The translations under genes were made by a program, and so were the position numbers. The notes beneath the pieces are model-generated. The model ran no database searches. It was not told where the DNA came from and saw nothing but the letters and a program-made list of their open reading frames with translations. Shown here piece after piece: positions 1 to 6,928 of a DNA stretch of 9,616 nt. The stretch's first letter is position 1, and each line of letters begins with the position of its first letter. Origin of the DNA: Pseudomonadota bacterium. Its GTDB lineage: Bacteria; Pseudomonadota; Gammaproteobacteria; Xanthomonadales; Xanthomonadaceae. The DNA lies in contig JAEWFH010000044.1 in NCBI GenBank assembly GCA_023388955.1, positions 1-9,616 on the forward strand, written 5' to 3'.

Positions 1-602
1 TCGTTCACCTCCACCAGGTGGGCGGCCTGCTCGCCGTGGTGGTGGGCCAGGTAATAGCTCTCGCGCATCTGCCGGCCCAGCACGCTGGTGATGGTCGCCA
101 GGGCCAGGTAGGCGAAGGCGAACATCAGCGGTTCGGCGTGGTGGCGGGTGCTGCCGTCCAAGGCGACGCTCCAGGCGTGCTCGCCCAGCAGGCCGAGGGC
201 GGCGCTGACCGCGACGGCGGCGGCCAGCCGGGTGGGCAGCAGCAGGGCGGCGGAGCCGACGTTGAACAGCAGCATCAGCGCGATGCCGGTGCCGGCCGCG
301 GGGATGCAGTGGATGGCGGCGATGCCGAACACCAGGTCGCAGGCCACCCCGGCCAGTGCGTGCAGGTGCAGCGGGCCGCGCCGGTGCAGCGCGAACAGCA
401 CCAGCGCCAGGATCGCGAAGGTCAGGGCAATCGTGCCGGCGGCCACCTCGTGGCGGGCCGGGCCCAGCAGCTCGGCGACCGGGCCGAACACCACCAGCAC
501 CAGCAGCGAGGCCTCCAGCAGCCGGTACAGGCTGTAGAAGTAGAGCTCGCGCCGCAGGGCGTGCTCGGCGCCTTCGTTGGCCCTGGCTGTGATGGTTGGC
601 AA
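1..602 (-). CDS. pilS: PilS-like membrane sensor histidine kinase, N-terminal part (cut by window edge)
   Basis: This is the 5' part of a minus-strand gene that runs off the left end; 200 complete codons are visible. The translation begins MPTITARANEGAEHALRREL and continues with YFYSLYRLLEASLLVLVVFG. It then shows about six hydrophobic segments near residues 28-46, 54-72, 82-100, 104-123, 126-140 and 158-177, followed by a polar linker ending HLVEVNE. This matches the six-helix membrane domain of PilS, the kinase that works with the response regulator PilR to control pilin transcription in type IV pilus systems. The PAS and kinase domains would lie outside the window. The gene is divergent from sucC, the order I recall from Xylella and Xanthomonas. 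The start is taken as TTG at 602, preceded by a GAGGGG stretch; no in-frame ATG or GTG fits better, so the exact start is uncertain. Another membrane histidine kinase is possible but less likely given the neighbours. Confidence 0.82.
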   Translation of the reverse strand, partial: MPTITARANEGAEHALRRELYFYSLYRLLEASLLVLVVFGPVAELLGPARHEVAAGTIALTFAILALVLFALHRRGPLHLHALAGVACDLVFGIAAIHCIPAAGTGIALMLLFNVGSAALLLPTRLAAAVAVSAALGLLGEHAWSVALDGSTRHHAEPLMFAFAYLALATITSVLGRQMRESYYLAHHHGEQAAHLVEVN

Positions 603-635
603 GCGGCCCCCTCGCGTGTCCCGCTGTTGCCGAGT

Positions 636-645
636 ATGGCGCCAT
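636..645. other. 10-bp perfect palindrome in the pilS/sucC gap
   Basis: The sequence ATGGCGCCAT reads the same on both strands and lies 34 bp upstream of the pilS TTG and just upstream of the candidate sucC promoter. It could be an operator half-site cluster for either gene. In GC-rich DNA a single 10-bp palindrome can also arise by chance, and I do not recognise a specific regulator consensus. Confidence 0.2.
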
Positions 646-646
646 T

Positions 647-675
647 TTGCCCGCCACTCCCCGATCGGCGACAAT
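647..675 (+). promoter_or_regulatory. Candidate sigma-70 promoter of sucCD
   Basis: TTGCCC (647-652) and GACAAT (670-675) are separated by exactly 17 bp. Each hexamer matches 4 of 6 consensus positions (TTGACA and TATAAT). Transcription would start near 682, giving a leader of about 69 nt before the sucC ATG at 751. It is the best-spaced hexamer pair I found in the gap. This is a reading of the sequence only; no transcript data are available. Confidence 0.42.
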
Positions 676-750
676 ACCGGGCCCCCTCGCGCCCGCGCCG
701 CCAGCCGGCAGCCCGTTGCGTGGGATGTCCTCCACACCTTCCGGTGACGC

Positions 751-1917
<1,167 letters not shown>

Positions 1918-1920
1918 GCA

Positions 1921-1926
1921 AAGGAA
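1921..1926 (+). promoter_or_regulatory. Ribosome binding site of sucD
   Basis: AAGGAA sits in the 14-nt gap between the sucC stop and the sucD ATG at 1932, five bases before the start. It fixes the sucD start and indicates that sucD is translated from the sucC transcript with its own strong site. Confidence 0.7.
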
Positions 1927-1931
1927 AACCA

Positions 1932-2807
<876 letters not shown>

Positions 2808-2818
2808 GTTTGCGTATT

Positions 2819-2872
2819 CCTTCTCCCGCAAACGGGAGAAGGTCTGCCCCCTCTCCCGCTTGCGGGAGAGGG
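2819..2872 (+). terminator. Possible sucCD 3'-end structure: two adjacent stem-loops
   Basis: Two consecutive GC-rich stem-loops, a 10-bp stem with loop CAAA (2819-2842) and a stem of 10-11 bp (2849-2872), start 12 nt after the sucD stop. Neither is followed by a T run, so intrinsic termination would be inefficient. They more probably protect the 3' end of the sucCD transcript or act with Rho. They belong to the repeat element rather than being a dedicated terminator. Confidence 0.35.
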
Positions 2873-2891
2873 TTGGGGTGAGGGCAGTTCC

Positions 2892-2922
2892 CAAGTCCAG
2901 CCTGCGATCCAGGCTGGACTTG
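2892..2922. repeat. 13-bp perfect hairpin in the centre of repeat copy 1
   Basis: CAAGTCCAGCCTG (2892-2904) and its exact complement CAGGCTGGACTTG (2910-2922) flank a 5-nt loop CGATC. The axis of symmetry coincides with that of the flanking pair GGGTGAGGGC (2876-2885) and GCCCTCATCC (2929-2938), so both stems belong to one long hairpin with a symmetric 6 x 6 internal loop. This distal stem has no sequence counterpart in copy 2. Confidence 0.85.
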
Positions 2923-3093
2923 CCATCGGCCCTCATCCGCCCTTCGGGCACCCCCGCATTCGCGGGGGCAGGCTCTTCTCCCGCAAGCGGGAGAGGGGGA
3001 AGGGCATTGCGGGAGAAGGGAACGCACAGGCGCTTCACCGCCTTTTGATTCCCACACCGACACCCTTGCCGGTCCCCCCTCGCGGATCGCGTC

Positions 3094-4476
3094 GTGTCCC
3101 GTCTGGTCGTCGTGTCCAACCGTGTGCCGCAACCGGGCCAGCCTGGTTCCGGCGGGCTCATGGTTGCGCTGCAGGCGGCGCTGGAGGAGACCGGGGGACT
3201 GTGGTTCGGCTGGAGCGGGCGGGTCGGGCCGGACGGTTCCGGGACGCTGCACGAGGACCGGATGGAGCTCGGCGACGGGCGCTCCATCGACTACCTCACC
3301 ATGGACCTGTCGCAGCAGGACCATGACGAGTACTACAACGGCTTCGCCAACCGCGCGCTGTGGCCGTTGCTGCATTTCCGCCTGGACCTGGTCGATTACG
3401 ACCGCGACAGCTACGAGGGCTATCGCCGGGTCAACGCGCTGTTCGCCGACACGCTCGCGCCGCGGCTGCGCGACGACGACGTGGTCTGGATCCACGATTA
3501 CCACCTGATTCCGCTGGCCCGGTTGTTGCGGCGGCGCGGGGTGCGCTGCCGGCTCGGCTTTTTCCTGCACGTGCCGATGCCGTCCTCGGATCTGCTGGCG
3601 GGCCTGCCGCACCACGCCGAACTGTTCGAGGGCCTGTCCTCGCATGATCTGGTGGGCTTCCAGACCCAGCGTGACCTGGAGCGTTTCCAGGACTACGTGC
3701 GGTTGTTCGGGCGCGGCAAGGTGATCGACACCGGGGTGCTGGAAACCGCGGGTGGGCACCGCCTGCGCGCCGGCGCGTTCCCGATCAGCATCGACACCGC
3801 GCACCTCGGTGAGCTGGCCGCGGCGGCGGTGGACCGCGGGAGTTCGCGTCGCCTCGGGGCCAGCCTGGGCCACCGGCAGCTGGCGATCGGCGTCGACCGG
3901 CTCGACTATTCCAAGGGCCTGCCCGAGCGTTTCCGGGCCTTCGAGCGCTACCTGCAGTCGTATCCCGACCAGCGCGACCGGCTGACCTTCCTGCAGATCG
4001 CGCCGGTCTCGCGGGGCGGCGTCCCGGAGTACCAGGAGCTGCGGGCCGAACTGGAGCGGCTGGCCGGCCACGTCAACGGGGGCTGGTCGGACCCCGACTG
4101 GACCCCGATGCGCTACGTCAACCGCAACTACCCGCACGCAACGCTTGCCGGCTTCTACCGGCTGGCGCGGGTGGGCCTGGTGACGCCGTTGCGCGATGGC
4201 ATGAACCTGGTGGCCAAGGAGTACGTGGCCGCCCAGGACCCGGAAAACCCGGGCGTGCTGGTGCTGTCGCTGTTCGCGGGCGCCGCCCGCGAGATGGACG
4301 GCGCGCTGCTGGTTAACCCCTACGACACCGATGGCGTGGCCGCCGCCATCGCCCGGGCCATGGCCATGTCGATCGACGAGCGCCGCGAGCGCTGGCAGCC
4401 GATGATGGACCGGCTGCGCGAATACGACATCACCCGCTGGCGCCAGGACTACCTGGCGGCATTGCGAAACGCATAA
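3094..4476 (+). CDS. otsA: Alpha,alpha-trehalose-6-phosphate synthase (UDP-forming)
   Basis: OtsA, a GT20-family retaining glycosyltransferase with a GT-B fold, joins UDP-glucose and glucose-6-phosphate into trehalose-6-phosphate, the first step to the osmoprotectant trehalose. The 460 residues align along the whole of E. coli OtsA (474). The GTG start gives MSRLVVVSNR, the same first ten residues as E. coli, which settles the start; upstream GGA is a weak ribosome site. Active-site landmarks are Arg10, the GGL loop (20-22), Trp40, DEYYNGF (78-84), Trp90, WIHDYHL (132-138) with Asp135, the phosphate-binding DRLDYSKGLPERF (268-280) with Arg269 and Lys274, and TPLRDGMNLVAKEYVAAQDP (364-383) with Asp368 and Glu376. 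No otsB phosphatase or GH15 partner is adjacent. It uses more CGG and GGG codons than sucCD. A palindrome follows 7 nt after the stop. Confidence 0.96.
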   Translation: MSRLVVVSNRVPQPGQPGSGGLMVALQAALEETGGLWFGWSGRVGPDGSGTLHEDRMELGDGRSIDYLTMDLSQQDHDEYYNGFANRALWPLLHFRLDLVDYDRDSYEGYRRVNALFADTLAPRLRDDDVVWIHDYHLIPLARLLRRRGVRCRLGFFLHVPMPSSDLLAGLPHHAELFEGLSSHDLVGFQTQRDLERFQDYVRLFGRGKVIDTGVLETAGGHRLRAGAFPISIDTAHLGELAAAAVDRGSSRRLGASLGHRQLAIGVDRLDYSKGLPERFRAFERYLQSYPDQRDRLTFLQIAPVSRGGVPEYQELRAELERLAGHVNGGWSDPDWTPMRYVNRNYPHATLAGFYRLARVGLVTPLRDGMNLVAKEYVAAQDPENPGVLVLSLFAGAAREMDGALLVNPYDTDGVAAAIARAMAMSIDERRERWQPMMDRLREYDITRWRQDYLAALRNA

Positions 4477-4483
4477 GCCATTC

Positions 4484-4513
4484 GGCGCAATACGGCGTTC
4501 CGCCTATTGCGCC
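4484..4513. terminator. Palindrome between convergent otsA and gloA, possible bidirectional terminator
   Basis: GGCGCAATA (4484-4492) pairs exactly with TATTGCGCC (4505-4513). Inside, GGCG (4494-4497) pairs with CGCC (4501-4504) around a TTC loop, with C4493 bulged. The structure starts 7 nt after the otsA stop and ends 9 nt before the gloA stop, so it serves the 3' ends of both genes. No T run follows on either strand. The GGCGCAATA...TATTGCGCCCTACG pattern resembles a short palindrome I recall as dispersed in many proteobacterial genomes, so it may be an interspersed repeat reused as a 3'-end structure. Confidence 0.6.
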
Positions 4514-4522
4514 CTACGTGAG

Positions 4523-5050
4523 CTACGGAAGGGGCGTGGGCTGGATGATCTCGACCCAGTAGCCGTCGGGGTCCTTGAGGAAGGCCAGCGACTTCATGCG
4601 GCCGTCGCTCAGGCGCTTCTGGAAGGGCACGCCGAGTGCTTCGAAGCGGGCGCAGGCGGCGACCACGTCGGGAACCGACACGCAGATGTGGCCGAAGCCG
4701 CGCGGGTCGGAGTTGCCGTCGTGGTAGGCAAAGCCGGCGTCATCCTCGGTGCCATGGTTGTGGGTCAGCTCGAGCATGCCCTGCTGGCGGGCGAGCCACT
4801 CGCGGCGCGCCCCGGGCTCGTCCGGCAGCGCCGCGGTGTCCTCGACGTAGGCCAGGAAGTACAGGCTGAACTGCCCCTCCGGGAACTCGCGCACGTCGAC
4901 CAGGCTGTAGCCGAGCACGCGGGTGTAGAAGTCCAGCGAGCGGGTGATGTCCTTCACCCGCAGCATCGTGTGGTTGAACACGAAGCCGGCGGTTTCGGCC
5001 GGGCGGGCGTGCACGCCGGGGAGGGCGTCGAGTTTCTGTTGCAGGCTCAT
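4523..5050 (-). CDS. gloA: Glyoxalase I (lactoylglutathione lyase), long zinc-type form
   Basis: GloA isomerises the hemithioacetal of methylglyoxal and glutathione to S-lactoylglutathione, detoxifying a glycolytic by-product in the cytoplasm. From ATG at 5050 the protein has 175 residues and resembles human GLO1 more than the short E. coli enzyme: HTMLRVKDITRSLDFYTRVL (27-46), FSLYFLAYVE (61-70), LELTHNHGTEDD (93-104), GNSDPRGFGHI (112-122) and DPDGYWVEII (160-169). Metal ligands are predicted as His27, Glu94, His121 and Glu167. The loop LSDGRMKSLAF (147-157), present in long zinc-dependent forms, is there, which suggests zinc rather than nickel; this is inference. The gene lies 54 nt after pgeF on the same strand. 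That gap is open in frame back to a TTG at 5104 touching the pgeF stop, but the 18 extra residues are not family-like, so ATG 5050 is preferred. Confidence 0.94.
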   Translation of the reverse strand: MSLQQKLDALPGVHARPAETAGFVFNHTMLRVKDITRSLDFYTRVLGYSLVDVREFPEGQFSLYFLAYVEDTAALPDEPGARREWLARQQGMLELTHNHGTEDDAGFAYHDGNSDPRGFGHICVSVPDVVAACARFEALGVPFQKRLSDGRMKSLAFLKDPDGYWVEIIQPTPLP

Positions 5051-5104
5051 TGCGACTTCTGGGATATGGGGAACCCGGAGAGATGTGGTCACCCGCGTAC
5101 GCAA

Positions 5105-5896
5105 TCAAGCCGTGGCGGGAGACGGGTCGATCCAGGCGAGCGTGGCCAGGCGCCCGCCGCGCCCGTCCCGGCGGTGGGAGAAGAAGCGGTCGCCGTCGCC
5201 GATCGTGCACAGGCCGCCGCCATGGATCGCATCGGCCGGCAGGCCCGCCGCCCGCAGGCGCTGGTGGGCGAGCGCGTACAGGTCCACGTGCCAGTGGCCG
5301 GGCCGGGTGGGGGTGAAGGCCGGTGCGGCGGTGGGCTCGTGCGCCAGGAAGGCGTCGCGCACTTCCGGGCCGACCTCGTAGCGTTCCGGCCCGGCGGCCG
5401 GGCCGAGCCAGGCCAGCAGGGAGGCGGCAGGAACCCGCATCGCCGCGACCGTCGCTTCCAGCACGCCTGCGGCCAGGCCGCGCCAGCCGGCATGGGCGGC
5501 GCCGATGCGGGTCCCGTCGCGGTCGCACAGCAGCACCGGTAGGCAATCGGCGGTGACGATCGCCAACACCACTCCGGGAGTCCCGGCGACGGCGGCGTCG
5601 CCCTCGGGCTCCCCGGCCCCCGGCGCCGGGGGCGACCGGACCTCGACCACGCCGGTGCCGTGTACCTGCCGCAGCCAGGCGGGCGGGGCAGGCAGGCCGG
5701 CGATGCGGGCCAGTTCCGCGCGGTTGGCGGCGACCGCGGCCGGGTCGTCGCCGCAGCGGCTGCCCAGGTTGAAGTGGTCGTACGGTGCCGCGGACCGGCC
5801 GGCGCCGTGGCGCAGGGTCACCAGGCCGTGGATCCGGGCCGGGGCGGGCCAGTCCGGTGCCAGCAGCGCCGGGTGCGTGTCAGCGGGCCTGTCCAT
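5105..5896 (-). CDS. pgeF: Peptidoglycan editing factor PgeF / multicopper-type laccase-domain protein (YfiH family)
   Basis: This 263-residue protein belongs to the YfiH/DUF152 family. In E. coli, PgeF keeps L-serine from replacing L-alanine in peptidoglycan stems; relatives have purine nucleoside phosphorylase or oxidase activity. The metal-site residues are present: His79 in LRQVHGTGVVEV, Cys118 in TADCLPVLL and His135 in AAHAGWRGL. Other landmarks are YDHFNLGSRCGDDPAAVAAN (39-58), RYEVGPEVRDAFL (172-184), WHVDLYALAHQRL (202-214) and FFSHRRDGRGGRLATLAWID (238-257). The segment usually read as GPAIGP is GPAAGP here (165-170). The start is ATG at 5896, inside the 3' end of rluD, giving a 17-nt overlap in another frame and implying translational coupling. 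The rluD-pgeF pair is also conserved in E. coli. An open frame continues upstream to 6013 but that part is rluD read out of frame. Confidence 0.93.
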   Translation of the reverse strand: MDRPADTHPALLAPDWPAPARIHGLVTLRHGAGRSAAPYDHFNLGSRCGDDPAAVAANRAELARIAGLPAPPAWLRQVHGTGVVEVRSPPAPGAGEPEGDAAVAGTPGVVLAIVTADCLPVLLCDRDGTRIGAAHAGWRGLAAGVLEATVAAMRVPAASLLAWLGPAAGPERYEVGPEVRDAFLAHEPTAAPAFTPTRPGHWHVDLYALAHQRLRAAGLPADAIHGGGLCTIGDGDRFFSHRRDGRGGRLATLAWIDPSPATA

Positions 5897-6851
5897 GCTC
5901 GCTGGCGTCCTCGCGGAGCAGGTCGATGAGGGCGGCCAGGTCGGCTGGCACCGGGGCCTGGCAGCGCAGTGGCTCGCCGGTTGCCGGGTGGACGAACTCC
6001 AGCACCTCGGCATGCAGGGCCTGGCGGCGGAAGCCGCGCAGTTCCTCCACCAGCGCGGTGCCCGCGGCGCGTGGCAGCTTCAGCGGTCCGCCGTATACCG
6101 GGTCGCCGACGATGGGGTGTTTCAGGTGCGCCATGTGGACGCGGATCTGGTGGGTTCGCCCGGTCTCCAGGCGGCACTCCAGCAGGGTGTGGGCGCGGAA
6201 GCGCTCGCGCAGCCGGAAGTGGGTCACCGCCTCCTTGCCGTCGCCGCGCACGGCCATGCGCAAGCGGTCGCGCGGATGGCGGTCGATCGGCGCGTCGGCG
6301 GTGCCGCCCGACACCAGCGCGCCGACCACCACCGCCAGGTACTGCCGATGGACTTCGCGCGAGGACAGCTGGTCCACCAGCGCGGTGTGGGCCTGCAGGG
6401 TGCGGGCCACCACCATGACCCCGGAGGTGTCCTTGTCCAGGCGGTGGACGATGCCGGCCCGCGGCAGGGCCTCCAGCGACGGGTCGTGGTGGAGCAGGGC
6501 GTTGACCAGGGTGCCGGAGTGGTTGCCGGCGCCGGGGTGCACGACCAGCCCGGCGGGCTTGTCGAGGACGATCACGTCCGCGTCCTCGTGGAGGATCGAC
6601 AGCGGGATGTCCTCCGCGGCGGCGTCGGTCTGGATGGAGGACTCGGCCTCCACCGTCACCTGCTCGCCGCCGCGGACGGTCTCGCGCGGGCGGACTTCGC
6701 GCCCGTCCAGCCGGGCCTGGCCGGACTTGATCCAGCCTGCCAGCCGGGAGCGCGAATGCTCCGGGAACAGCTCGGCCAGCACCGCGTCGAAGCGGCGCCC
6801 GGCAGCGCTGTCGGGGACGGTGGCGCTCAGCTGGAGGGTTTCCGATCGCAT
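5880..6851 (-). CDS. rluD: 23S rRNA pseudouridine(1911/1915/1917) synthase
   Basis: RluD converts three uridines in helix 69 of 23S rRNA to pseudouridine late in large-subunit assembly, near the decoding-side bridge. From ATG at 6851 the protein has 323 residues, close to E. coli RluD. An N-terminal S4 RNA-binding domain (about 15-75) includes RRFDAVLAELFPEHSRSRL (19-37) and GGEQVTVEAE. The RluA-type catalytic domain has VVHPGAGNHSGTLVNALLHH (103-122), AGIVHRLDKDTSGVMVVA (132-149), in which Asp139 is the catalytic aspartate, the same number as in E. coli, and LETGRTHQIRVHMAHLKHPI, then VGDPVYGG. A TTG five codons upstream (6866) is an alternative start, but family members begin near ATG 6851; neither has an obvious Shine-Dalgarno. 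It is first gene of the rluD-pgeF-gloA group and divergent from bamD. Confidence 0.96.
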   Translation of the reverse strand: MRSETLQLSATVPDSAAGRRFDAVLAELFPEHSRSRLAGWIKSGQARLDGREVRPRETVRGGEQVTVEAESSIQTDAAAEDIPLSILHEDADVIVLDKPAGLVVHPGAGNHSGTLVNALLHHDPSLEALPRAGIVHRLDKDTSGVMVVARTLQAHTALVDQLSSREVHRQYLAVVVGALVSGGTADAPIDRHPRDRLRMAVRGDGKEAVTHFRLRERFRAHTLLECRLETGRTHQIRVHMAHLKHPIVGDPVYGGPLKLPRAAGTALVEELRGFRRQALHAEVLEFVHPATGEPLRCQAPVPADLAALIDLLREDASEHGQAR

Positions 6852-6884
6852 GGGCAGGACATTCAAGGACGCGGGGTGCGGGAC

Positions 6885-6893
6885 TGCTATTAT
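6885..6893 (+). promoter_or_regulatory. Candidate extended -10 promoter of bamD
   Basis: TGC followed by TATTAT (6888-6893) makes an extended -10 element, the hexamer matching 5 of 6 consensus positions. No good -35 is seen at 16-18 bp; TTCAAG at 6862 is 20 bp away. Transcription would begin near 6900, 29 nt before the ATG. The same bases form the opposite-strand -10 for rluD. Confidence 0.55.
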
Positions 6894-6894
6894 C
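6889..6894 (-). promoter_or_regulatory. Candidate -10 promoter element of rluD
   Basis: Read on the minus strand, 6894 to 6889 is GATAAT, 5 of 6 matches to TATAAT. Transcription would begin near 6882, about 30 nt before the rluD ATG at 6851. No convincing -35 lies 17 bp upstream (AGAGCG). It shares five base pairs with the bamD -10. Confidence 0.45.
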
Positions 6895-6928
6895 CGCCCT
6901 TCGTGCCCCGGCGCTCTTGAACGACCCC

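Larger units (their letters stand above)
2811..3026. repeat. Composite palindromic repeat element, copy 1, with inverted ends
   Basis: Nearly the whole sucD-otsA gap is a string of hairpins. In order they are CCTTCTCCCG/CGGGAGAAGG (2819-2842), CCCTCTCCCGC/GCGGGAGAGGG (2849-2872), a long central hairpin (2876-2938), GCCC/GGGC (2939-2949), CCCCCGC/GCGGGGG (2951-2968) and TCTCCCGC/GCGGGAGA (2977-2994). The outer ends form a perfect 13-bp inverted repeat, CCTTCTCCCGCAA at 2819-2831 and its complement at 3007-3019. With one indel and one mismatch this extends to 20-21 bp (2811-2831 and 3007-3026). It encodes no credible protein. It resembles a REP/BIME- or MITE-like non-autonomous element. A shorter relative in the same orientation lies at 9443-9555. 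No target-site duplication is evident. Confidence 0.8.

Noticed and set aside
2819..2994. Hairpin series as a CRISPR array
   Set aside because: Units are palindromes of different length with no regular spacer size and no unique spacers between identical repeats.
3022..3093. Promoter for otsA just upstream of its GTG
   Set aside because: TTGATT near 3046 has no acceptable -10 at 16-18 bp; I could not support a specific promoter, though one must exist there, in the repeat, or by read-through from sucCD.
5897..6013. Upstream extension of pgeF to an earlier start
   Set aside because: The extra 39 residues are rluD read in another frame and do not resemble PgeF; ATG 5896 fits the family length.
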